The notes beneath the pieces are model-generated. The model did not search any database. It was not told the DNA's origin and saw only the letters and a list, made by a program, of their open reading frames with translations. Below are positions 7,758-14,534 of a DNA stretch of 26,947 nt, one piece after another. The stretch's first letter is position 1, and each line of letters starts with the position of its first letter. The translations under genes and the position numbers were made by a program. This stretch comes from Alphaproteobacteria bacterium (GTDB lineage Bacteria > Pseudomonadota > Alphaproteobacteria > Rhizobiales > Aestuariivirgaceae), in the NCBI GenBank assembly GCA_005884715.1, contig VAZZ01000079.1:1-26947 (forward strand), read 5' to 3'.

Positions 7758-8836
7758 ATGACCCTCACTTTCGATCTCGGCCGCGGCCCGCAATCTTTCG
7801 GTCATCGCTTCCTCATCGGCCTGCAGCAGAGCCCGGTTCTGAGCGATCACGACAAGCGGCTGCTGGCGCTGCTGAAGCCGGCGGGCGTCGTCCTGTTCCG
7901 CGCCAATTTCCTCAGCGATGCGCCTTACGACGAATGGCTTGCCTCGCATGCGCGGCTCCTCGCTGATGTGCGCGAATATATCGGACGCGATGAGATCATC
8001 GTCTCGATCGATCATGAGGGCGGCGGCGTACTGCGCCCTCCCGCCCCCATCACGCCCTTCGCCTATGCGCGCGAATGGCCAAACCAGGCGGCAGCCGTCG
8101 GGCGCGCCATGGGCATCGAATTGCGCGGCCTCGGCTTCAATGTGAATTTCGCGCCGGTCCTCGATGTGAATTCCAATCCGGCCAATCCGGTCATCGGACC
8201 TCGCTCATTCGGCACAAGGCCGGAAGACGTGATCGCACCGGCGCGGCAATTCCTCGATGCGCTCCAGGCCGAAGGCGTGCTCGGTTGTCCCAAGCACTTC
8301 CCCGGTCATGGCGATACCGGCGTCGATTCGCATTATTCACTGCCGGTCATCGATGTCGATCCGGACACTTTTCGCAAGCGCGAGCTCGCGTCGTCTCGAA
8401 GATCGATCCCCGCATGCCGGCCACCATGTCGCGCATCATCCTCAACGACATCCTGCGCCAGGAACTGGGCTTCAGGGGCGTCATCGTCACCGATGACCTT
8501 GGCATGCGGGCCATTTCGGCAAAGCTCAAGGAACCGGAAACGACGATCAGGATCGTCAATGCCGGCGCCGATCTCCTGTGCATGTGCGCCTATTGGGCCG
8601 ATACCTCGCTCATCCTCGAGATGGTCGCCCACATGAGCGACGGGCTGAAGAACGGCACGATCAAGGAACAGACCTTGAGGCAATCCTTCGAGCGCATCGC
8701 GGCCTTGTTGTCGGATGTCCCCAACCACAAGGTCGAAAGACTGAGCGCGGAGACTTTCGCGAAGCACGCCGCACTTGCCCCCTTGCGGCCGCGCACGCCC
8801 CCTGCTGCCAGTGCCGGTGGCGCCGCCAAGGCGTGA
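7758..8836 (+). pseudogene. GH3 beta-N-acetylhexosaminidase-like (NagZ type), frameshifted
   Basis: The first frame has the NagZ/GH3 landmarks: SIDHEGGGVLR, the FNVNFAPVLDVN strand, and KHFPGHGDTGVDSH, which carries the His/Asp general acid motif of NagZ. At about 8386-8393, after FRKREL, the frame changes. The C-terminal half (SKIDPRMPATMSR, then GFRGVIVTDDLGM with the nucleophile Asp) continues in another frame to a stop at 8836. The usual segment between the two, with the conserved PFRAAI helix and a strand ending in His, is missing. I estimate about 19 codons lost, with a length not divisible by three. NagZ enzymes release N-acetylglucosamine from cell-wall muropeptides; some GH3 relatives act on other glycosides. 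No signal peptide is seen, consistent with a cytoplasmic NagZ. The gene is probably inactive as sequenced. Confidence 0.85.
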
Positions 8837-8927
8837 GGGTCTCAGCCCGCAAGGCGTGCTGGGACAGCAGGAAACGCTATCCAGGATTAAATGAGAATGA
8901 GCCGATAAAGGAAGACCGGCGAAAAAA

Positions 8928-9239
8928 TCAGGCTTTGCCGTCGGCGGATTTGGCTGAAGGACTTTCTGCGGCGGTGGTCGAACGGAAGATATCGCGGGGC
9001 GGCCGGAGCGGCTTCTCTTTGGCCTTGGGCATGGGGATCAGTCCTTCCCGCTGCGCCTTCTTGCGCGCCAGTTTTCTGATGCGTCGGACCGCCTCGGCCT
9101 TTTCGCGCGTTTTGCGCTCGGACGGTTTTTCGTAGGCCGAACGCCGCTTGATCTCGCGGAAGATACCTTCACGCTGCATTTTCTTCTTCAGGACTTTGAG
9201 CGCCTGGTCGACATTATTGTCGCGCACGAATACTTGCAT
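8928..9239 (-). CDS. rpsU: 30S ribosomal protein S21
   Basis: The 103-residue basic protein begins MQVFVRDNNVDQALKVLKKK and has the S21 core to about residue 55 (REIKRRSAYEKPSERKTRE). A C-terminal extension rich in Lys, Arg, Pro and Ala continues to residue 103. S21 is often about 70 residues, and longer C-termini occur in alphaproteobacteria. It binds the 30S platform and helps initiation. The start at 9239 is set by GGAGG 7 bases upstream; the longer open frame to 9371 lacks family likeness. It lies downstream of a cold-shock gene in the same direction, separated by a hairpin. Confidence 0.93.
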   Translation of the reverse strand: MQVFVRDNNVDQALKVLKKKMQREGIFREIKRRSAYEKPSERKTREKAEAVRRIRKLARKKAQREGLIPMPKAKEKPLRPPRDIFRSTTAAESPSAKSADGKA

Positions 9240-9371
9240 CGATGCCTCCTGCGTGAACACATGAAACTGCAACAGATGGCTGGCGCGCTTCCCAGGCTGA
9301 AGTGATTCACTTCTGCCTGATAGGAAACGCGCCGAACCAGATTGGAGCAAATCCTTCGCTTGAGTCTTCAA

Positions 9372-9390
9372 CCCCGGATCGTGTCCGGGG
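9372..9390 (-). terminator. Hairpin between csp and rpsU
   Basis: A perfect 7-bp stem CCCCGGA/TCCGGGG has a 5-base loop. In the direction of the csp gene it is followed only by TTGAAG, not a T run, so it is either a weak terminator or an mRNA-stabilising structure. Confidence 0.45.
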
Positions 9391-9458
9391 CCGGCCTTTG
9401 GCGGGATTTGCTCCGGCAGAACAGCCGGTACATCCGCGGTCTATTCTGCAAAAGCGAT

Positions 9459-9671
9459 TTACGCTGCCTTCGCCAGATTTTCGGCTGAAGTCTTGCCCGT
9501 GCGACGGTCGGTGACCGATTCGAACTGGACTTTCTCGCCCTCTCTGAGGGTTCCCATATTCGAGCGCTCAACGGCGCTGATATGGACGAAGACGTCCTTG
9601 CTTCCATCTTCCGGCTGAATGAAGCCGAAACCTTTTTGGGTATTGAAGAACTTAACTGTACCAACCTGCAT
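9459..9671 (-). CDS. Cold-shock domain protein (CspA family)
   Basis: The product is a 70-residue single cold-shock domain: VGTVKFFNTQKGFGFIQPED holds RNP1 (KGFGFI) and DVFVHISAVE holds RNP2. Length and motifs are exactly those of small Csp RNA chaperones, which melt RNA structure in the cytoplasm. GAAAGG lies about 8 bases ahead of the ATG. The upstream region contains a leader motif (9680-9702) shared with an unrelated gene at 13782, suggesting common regulation. Which Csp paralogue this is cannot be told. Confidence 0.95.
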   Translation of the reverse strand: MQVGTVKFFNTQKGFGFIQPEDGSKDVFVHISAVERSNMGTLREGEKVQFESVTDRRTGKTSAENLAKAA

Positions 9672-10015
9672 GATAATAACCTTTCATAATGACAGGCGTC
9701 GCGGGAACGCATCATCGCGTCCGCTCAAACGATCGATGTTCAGGAGAGAGGTCGTCAGTAGGCGCCAGGCTTTGCCATATGCGCGAGACCGATTATCAAT
9801 ACGGCCGAAACTCGAAGTCCCGTATATGGGCGCATTTCCCCCGATCCGCAAGACCTAAAGGGAAGGCGGCCAAAATTTGTTCAGAGCGAAGCATCGATGG
9901 GTGTGGAGCGCATTGATAGGCCATGAGGCCCGCTGGCCCATGTTTATCCCGGCACAAGAAGAAATATTCGCCGTCTTTCCTTCGTATCTGGCGGATGATA
10001 CGCAGGCACCGAGAC
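9672..10015. other. Divergent intergenic region, csp / LuxR-type regulator
   Basis: This 344-base region should hold the promoter and leader of the cold-shock gene (minus) and the promoter of the large regulator (plus). Apart from the leader motif at 9680-9702 I see no convincing promoter boxes or operators. The reading frame of the regulator stays open up to 9923, but that part has no family likeness. Confidence 0.5.
9680..9702 (-). promoter_or_regulatory. Shared leader motif upstream of csp
   Basis: Read on the minus strand, GCGACGCC is followed by a T/A-rich spacer (TGTCATTAT) and GAAAGG, the last being the ribosome binding site. Nearly the same arrangement lies before the gene starting at 13782. 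It could be a 5' UTR element or part of a promoter. Confidence 0.4.
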
Positions 10016-12646
10016 ATGGCCGGAATGGAACTGCTTGAACGAGACCATGATCTGGAACGGATGGCAGCCGCTCGCGACCAGGCCATAGAAGGCGAAGGCC
10101 GCCTTGCGCTCATTGGCGGCGAGGCCGGCATCGGCAAGACGTCGTTCATCATGCGCTTCCTGGGCACCAGCAGCACGAAGCTGCGGGTGCTCACCGGCAA
10201 TTGTGACGCGCTGTTCACGCCCTCGCCCTTGGGCCCCCTCTATGACATCGCCCGGACCTTGGGCGGACGCTTGTTGACGCAGCTTGAAAGCGATGCGCCG
10301 CGCGCCGCCCTCTTCTCGACAATGCTCGATCTCCTGCGCGATCCGGCCCGCCCCACCCTTCTCGTCATCGAGGATATTCATTGGGCCGATGAGGCGACCC
10401 TCGATCTCCTCAAATATCTGGGCCGCCGCATCGCTCAGGCCCACGCTCTTATCATCCTCAGCTATCGCGATGACGAGATCGATGGCCGCCATCCCTTGCG
10501 CATGCTGCTCGGCGACCTTGCGACATCACCCGCGGCCATTCGCATCGACTTGCCAAGACTGTCGGTCGAAGCGGTCCGCACCCTCATCGCCGGCCGTTCC
10601 TTCGATGCTACCGCACTCCACCAGCAGACCTCGGGAAATCCTTTCTTCATTGCCGAGATCCTCAGGGATGGCGGCGAGGGAATTCCGCGGACGGTGAGCG
10701 ATTCGGTCCTGGCGCGAATCGCGAGGCTCGACGCAAAGGGACGCCATGTGCTCGAAATCACCGCCGTCTTTGGCAGCCGCATGGACCATGCGACGCTGGA
10801 AGCGATATCTGGCGGCGATATGGAAGGCCTTGCCGTCTGCATGCGATCGGGCCTGCTCAAGATGACTGACAAGGTCATTGCCTTCCGGCATGAATTGGTG
10901 CGCGACGCCATATTGGCGGATCTCGATCCGCTCCGCCGCCGCGATCTCAGTCGTCTGGCGCTCGCGGGATTGAAATCATGCGGGGCCGGCCGCAACGATC
11001 TCGCACAATTGGCGCATTTCGCCGAAGGCGCCAATGATCAAGCAGCCGTCCTTGAATTCGGACCGGCGGCGGCGCAAGCGGCGGCGGCCATTGGCGCTCA
11101 TCGCATAGCCGCGGCGCAATATCGGCGCACATTGGCTTTCGCCGCCGATCGCGCTGCCGCCATTCGCGCGCAGCTGTTGGAAAATTACGCCGAACAATGC
11201 GCCATCATCGATGACCTCGCCGAAGCGATCCGGGCGCGCCGCGAGGCGATCGAACTCTGGCGGCAGGCTGGCGATCGCCTGAAGGAAGGCGAGAATCTTT
11301 CCGCACTGGCATGGCCTCTGGTCCGCAGCGGCCAGAATGCTGCGGCCGAAGAGGCAAGCCGCCAGGCGATCGAGGTGCTCGAAACCATGCAGCCGACGCG
11401 CCAACTTGCGGCCGCCTGCCGCATGCAGGCGCATCTGCGCATGCTGGACCGGGACAGGTCGCCGGCCGTGCATTGGGGCAGGAAGGCTATCGAGCTGGCG
11501 ACACGCTTTGATGATAAGGCCACCATTGCCGCAGCCGAGATGGTCGTCGGTTCCGCGATGCTGGTGAACGGCGATGACAACGGCCTTCAGCATTTCGACC
11601 GCTGCCTCACTTTGGCCCGCGCCGGCGGAATGGACGATCTCGTTGGGCTCGCTTATCTCAACATGGGTTCGTCCTATGGCGAGCAGTATCAATTCGCCAA
11701 GGCCGAGGCTGTTCTGAGCGAAGGCATCGCCTATGCGCAAGATTGCGATCTCGATCATTCCAACAATTACATGTCCGCCTGGCTTGCTCTGACGAAACTC
11801 TATCAAGGCCGTTGGGATCAAGCCGGCAACCATGCAACCGCTGTCGTCGAATGCGTGAATTTCACCCTCGTCAGCAAGGTCATGGCGCTTGTGGCGCTCG
11901 GGCGCCTGCGTGTCAGGCGCGGCGATCCGGGCGCTGAAGCCGTCCTCGATGAGGCACTCGATCTGGCGCGCCGCACCAATACACTGCAACGCCTGGCGCC
12001 GGTCTACGCCGCGCGCGCCGAAGCTGCCTGGTTTGCGGGCGACCTCGAGCGTGTCGCCGCCGAAGCCACCGCGGCCTATGAAATCGCTGCCGCCCATCGC
12101 CATCGCTGGCATGTCGGTGAATTCTCCTTCTGGCGCTGGCAGGCAGGTGAGGAGGTGACGCCGCCAGGATGGTGCGCAGCACCCTTTGTCTTGCAGATCA
12201 GCGGGGATTGGCAGGGCGCTGCCAAGGCATGGCAGGACCTCAATTGCCCCTATGAACAGGCGAGGGCCCTCGCCGATGGCGACCAGTCAGCACAAACGCA
12301 GGCGCTTGAGATGTTCGACCGGCTTGGTGCGGTGCCTGCGGCGGCGATATTGCGCCAGCGCATGCGCGATTCAGGTGCGCGGCGTATTCCGCGTGGTCGG
12401 CGCGCCACCACACTGCAGAACCCGCACGGACTTACCAATCGCGAAATGGGCATCCTCGGATGCCTGGTCGAGGGATTGAGCAATGCCGGGATCGGCGAAC
12501 GGCTTCATATCTCGCCCAAGACCGTCGATCATCACGTGTCGTCGATATTGGCCAAGCTTCAGGTGAAGTCACGCGCGCAAGCAACGGCGGAAGCCATGGC
12601 GCAAGGCCTCGTCGCTCAAAATAGGGAGGCCGCGGCGCCAAAATAG
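10016..12646 (+). CDS. Large AAA-ATPase LuxR-type transcriptional regulator
   Basis: With the start at ATG 10016 the product has 876 residues. An N-terminal AAA/NTPase module has Walker A GGEAGIGKTS (34-43) and Walker B LLVIEDIHWAD (115-125). A long helical TPR-like middle follows (about 350-720), and the C-terminus is a LuxR-type helix-turn-helix: LTNREMGILGCLVEGLSN, then HISPKTVDHHVSSILAKL (about 805-860). This is the MalT-like/LAL design: ligand or partner binding in the middle and ATP at the front control DNA binding at the end. Starts at 9923 or 10025 are possible; homology begins at about GMELLERD. The genes for DUF4242 and DUF1127 proteins follow within 70 bases and are likely targets or operon partners. 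The coding end carries a 14-base direct repeat (12617-12630 and 12639-12652), the second copy holding the stop codon. Confidence 0.88.
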   Translation: MAGMELLERDHDLERMAAARDQAIEGEGRLALIGGEAGIGKTSFIMRFLGTSSTKLRVLTGNCDALFTPSPLGPLYDIARTLGGRLLTQLESDAPRAALFSTMLDLLRDPARPTLLVIEDIHWADEATLDLLKYLGRRIAQAHALIILSYRDDEIDGRHPLRMLLGDLATSPAAIRIDLPRLSVEAVRTLIAGRSFDATALHQQTSGNPFFIAEILRDGGEGIPRTVSDSVLARIARLDAKGRHVLEITAVFGSRMDHATLEAISGGDMEGLAVCMRSGLLKMTDKVIAFRHELVRDAILADLDPLRRRDLSRLALAGLKSCGAGRNDLAQLAHFAEGANDQAAVLEFGPAAAQAAAAIGAHRIAAAQYRRTLAFAADRAAAIRAQLLENYAEQCAIIDDLAEAIRARREAIELWRQAGDRLKEGENLSALAWPLVRSGQNAAAEEASRQAIEVLETMQPTRQLAAACRMQAHLRMLDRDRSPAVHWGRKAIELATRFDDKATIAAAEMVVGSAMLVNGDDNGLQHFDRCLTLARAGGMDDLVGLAYLNMGSSYGEQYQFAKAEAVLSEGIAYAQDCDLDHSNNYMSAWLALTKLYQGRWDQAGNHATAVVECVNFTLVSKVMALVALGRLRVRRGDPGAEAVLDEALDLARRTNTLQRLAPVYAARAEAAWFAGDLERVAAEATAAYEIAAAHRHRWHVGEFSFWRWQAGEEVTPPGWCAAPFVLQISGDWQGAAKAWQDLNCPYEQARALADGDQSAQTQALEMFDRLGAVPAAAILRQRMRDSGARRIPRGRRATTLQNPHGLTNREMGILGCLVEGLSNAGIGERLHISPKTVDHHVSSILAKLQVKSRAQATAEAMAQGLVAQNREAAAPK

Positions 12647-12715
12647 GGAGGCTTCCCGATGTTCTAGCCAAGGACCGCTTCTAAGGTGCCGGCGTCCAAC
12701 TTCAAGGAGTCGCTC

Positions 12716-12988
12716 ATGCCACGCTATGTCATCGAAAGAAGCTTTCCGAACGGTCTCGAGATCCCGATGAACTCCAAGGGTGCGGAAGGCACTCTTAAGG
12801 TCGTCGCCCGCAATGCCGATGAAGGCGTCTTCTGGGTCCATTCCTATGTCACCCAGGACAAGAAGAAGACCTTTTGCGTCTATGACGGCCCGACACCGGA
12901 AGCGATCCGCAAGGTCGCCGAACGCAACGGCCTGCCGGTCGACCGCATCAGCGAAGTTCGCGTGCTCGATCCCTATTTCTATCTATGA
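12716..12988 (+). CDS. DUF4242 (nickel-binding-like) small protein
   Basis: The 90-residue cytoplasmic protein begins MPRYVIERSFPNGLEIP and continues with VFWVHSYVTQDKKKTFCVYD and PTPEAIRKVAERNGLPVDRI, which is the DUF4242 (SCO4226-like) pattern of a ferredoxin-like fold. SCO4226 of Streptomyces binds nickel; whether this one does is unknown. The start at 12716 is set by AAGGAG 7 bases upstream; the open frame begins earlier at 12686. Its stop overlaps the start of the next gene as ATGA. In my experience this family often neighbours large LuxR-type regulators, as here. Confidence 0.85.
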   Translation: MPRYVIERSFPNGLEIPMNSKGAEGTLKVVARNADEGVFWVHSYVTQDKKKTFCVYDGPTPEAIRKVAERNGLPVDRISEVRVLDPYFYL

Positions 12989-13248
12989 CCGATCTGTGCA
13001 ATTCCCCTTCTGATGATTGCAATCAGGAGGGGAAGGCAGACGCCCCGGCAGTCGCCGTCATGCGCCCAGCGCGGCGACTGTTGCGGGCGGCTGCGGCCTG
13101 GCTCACGAAGTCGCGCGGCCGACGCCATCTCGGCCAACTCCACCGGTTGAACGATCACATGCTGAGAGATATCGGCCTGTCGCTCAGGGAGGACGACTAC
13201 GAGGTTCCCCACAGATTTGTCGCGCGGCGGGAAGTCGAAATGGAGTGA
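12985..13248 (+). CDS. DUF1127 small basic protein
   Basis: The product is 87 residues. The first 25 are variable and acidic, followed by a basic helix and the DUF1127 core HLGQLHRLNDHMLRDIGLS (about 48-66), which includes the conserved L-x-D-I-G-L. DUF1127 proteins are common in alphaproteobacteria; some are linked to phosphate, carbon or RNA metabolism. The gene overlaps the DUF4242 stop by four bases (ATGA), so it is probably translated by coupling. A 10-bp hairpin begins over the stop codon. Confidence 0.85.
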   Translation: MTDLCNSPSDDCNQEGKADAPAVAVMRPARRLLRAAAAWLTKSRGRRHLGQLHRLNDHMLRDIGLSLREDDYEVPHRFVARREVEME

Positions 13249-13269
13249 GACCGGTGATGCCGGTCTCAC
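13245..13269 (+). terminator. 10-bp hairpin over the DUF1127 stop codon
   Basis: GTGAGACCGG and CCGGTCTCAC form a perfect 10-bp stem around TGATG; the TGA stop (13246-13248) lies inside the stem. No T run follows. It may end or protect the regulator-DUF4242-DUF1127 transcript. Confidence 0.5.
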
Positions 13270-13294
13270 CCGGGCGTACAGATTGGCCGCTTCT

Positions 13295-13417
13295 TTACTT
13301 CGTTGTGTTCCGCGGATCTGACGTAGGCATGGCTTCATTGTCCTGCTTGTGCCCGCTATTCGGAACCAGAACCAGAAGAGGCTTGGCGACCGCAGGCATG
13401 ATGTAGACCACTGTCAT
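13295..13417 (-). CDS. Possible 40-residue small protein
   Basis: A short frame runs from ATG 13417, with AAGGAT about 5-10 bases ahead, to TAA at 13295. It starts 11 bases after the stop of the hypothetical gene 13429-13782 in the same direction. The first half is hydrophobic (VVYIMPAVAKPLLVLVP) and the second half polar (GHKQDNEAMPTSDP), which would fit a small membrane-associated peptide. No family is recognised, and it may be chance. Confidence 0.35.
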   Translation of the reverse strand: MTVVYIMPAVAKPLLVLVPNSGHKQDNEAMPTSDPRNTTK

Positions 13418-13428
13418 CGCAATATCCT

Positions 13429-13782
13429 TCAAAGCGTCAATTTGCTGATAAGATCGGCACATGCCCGTGCGACTTCAGGGTTGGACTCAGTGCTTCCAGG
13501 CATTGTCGCCCAGCCGGCCTTCTCTACGAATGACCTTTGATCCCAGGAACTGATCTTCTTCAATTCCTCCTGCTTCGCCGTCGCATCGCCGGCCGATTTG
13601 AACTGGACGACGCAAATGGGCGCCAGGGCCGCAACGACTGCGGATGAGGCGCGTTGTTCGGCTTTCGCTTCTGCGGTGCCGCCGGTTACCCAGCCGCCCC
13701 AGCTGAAACCGATGATCGCCAGAAGGATCGCTCCACCTGCCGCTCCCCATAAAGCCGGCGTCAAGGATGATGATACTTTCAT
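13429..13782 (-). CDS. Small membrane-anchored protein of unknown function
   Basis: The product is 117 residues, with one N-terminal membrane helix (ALWGAAGGAILLAIIGFSWGGW) followed by a soluble part with ALAPICVVQFKSAG and later SFVEKAGWATMPGS. This pattern recurs in a family of uncharacterised alphaproteobacterial proteins of about this size. The two Cys (in PICV and RACA) may pair outside the membrane. I place the start at 13782 because GAAAGG lies 8 bases before it; ATG 13788 would leave only two. Its leader resembles that of the csp gene. Confidence 0.7.
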   Translation of the reverse strand: MKVSSSLTPALWGAAGGAILLAIIGFSWGGWVTGGTAEAKAEQRASSAVVAALAPICVVQFKSAGDATAKQEELKKISSWDQRSFVEKAGWATMPGSTESNPEVARACADLISKLTL

Positions 13783-13790
13783 GGTCATGG

Positions 13791-13837
13791 CCTTTCACTA
13801 TGATAAAGGGCGTCGCCGGCTGCGCTATTACAGCCGG
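13791..13837 (-). promoter_or_regulatory. Leader motif and hairpin upstream of the 13782 gene
   Basis: On the minus strand GCGACGCC (13809-13816), a T/A-rich spacer and GTGAAAGG match the csp leader closely. Just upstream, CCGGCTG/CAGCCGG (13816-13822 and 13831-13837) forms a 7-bp hairpin. This is suggestive of a shared 5' UTR or promoter element. Confidence 0.4.
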
Positions 13838-13894
13838 AAAAATGTTGTGCCTACGCGAAGAAGTGCGAGGCATCGTTTCGCTGCACGGACTAAT

Positions 13895-14077
13895 TCAGTA
13901 TTGATAGCGGGGTAGAATCGGTGCTGTCGGAAAGATGGAGCCCGCTATTCTGTAACGGTTGCGCTGCGGTGGATCTGTTACGATGCACTCAACTTCATTC
14001 TCGACCCGGAACCGCCTCATGAACAGGTTCTCGTATCTTCGAGCGAGGATCGTGTAAAAAACTGAGATGAGCCTCAT
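13895..14077 (-). CDS. Small hypothetical protein, 60 residues
   Basis: I place the start at ATG 14077 because GGAGG stands 5 bases ahead of it, one of the best ribosome binding sites in the window; the open frame begins at 14137. The protein starts with a hydrophobic/basic segment (MRLISVFYTILARRYENLF) and continues with a polar part ending in PRYQY. No family is recognised. It stands alone, pointing toward the 13782 gene region. The ribosome binding site is the main support. Confidence 0.5.
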   Translation of the reverse strand: MRLISVFYTILARRYENLFMRRFRVENEVECIVTDPPQRNRYRIAGSIFPTAPILPRYQY

Positions 14078-14270
14078 GATAGCCTCCGTTGCCGTAAAGG
14101 CGGGAGCAGCTATCTCTCTGTCATCAGCAATTGCCAAAAGCTCGAAACTGACGATGCGATGCTATATGCGCCCTTATCGCGCGAACACCTAGCGAATTCT
14201 TTGGCTTGTAACTTCGTCGACAGTCATCATATCTGCTGATACTGCGGCAAACGCAGTCGGAACACTTGCA

Positions 14271-14525
14271 ATGGAAAATCGAATTCGGCACTTCACCTAT
14301 GCCTTCCCGACACCGTTTCAGCTCACCGGTATGGATGAGATTTGCGCCGCGGGCGACTATGAGGTTACCACCGAAGATGAGTCGATCGGTAATTTCGTGC
14401 TGCCCGCCTACCGGCGCATTTCGACGACCATCTATATTCCGCCGCCGGCCGGCCGGCCGGGCATTGGACAGGTCGTCCAGATCGATCCCAACCAGTTGAC
14501 CGGACACGTGCTCAAGCCATCCTAG
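14271..14525 (+). CDS. Small conserved hypothetical protein
   Basis: The product is 84 residues with no signal peptide or membrane helix. The layout FQLTGMDEICAAGDYEV, then a short acidic stretch, then LPAYRRISTTIYIP and a VVQIDPNQL end, matches a group of uncharacterised alphaproteobacterial proteins that I know only as hypothetical, where a Pro-Gly-Tyr/beta-strand core is followed by AYRR. GGAA lies about 10 bases before ATG 14271. It converges on the REC-EamA gene, with only nine bases between the stops. Confidence 0.6.
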   Translation: MENRIRHFTYAFPTPFQLTGMDEICAAGDYEVTTEDESIGNFVLPAYRRISTTIYIPPPAGRPGIGQVVQIDPNQLTGHVLKPS

Positions 14526-14534
14526 AGCATCGAG

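Noticed and set aside
8839..8865. Stem GTCTCAGC/GCTGGGAC as terminator of the GH3 gene
   Set aside because: It contains a G-T pair, an 11-base loop and no T run, which is too weak to call.
9923..10015. N-terminal extension of the LuxR-type regulator from ATG 9923
   Set aside because: The extra 31 residues are basic and unlike the family; homology begins right after ATG 10016/10025.
10976..12112. 378-codon open frame on the minus strand within the LuxR-type gene
   Set aside because: It is a shadow of the high-GC coding strand: no ribosome binding site, no domain, fully inside a well-supported gene.
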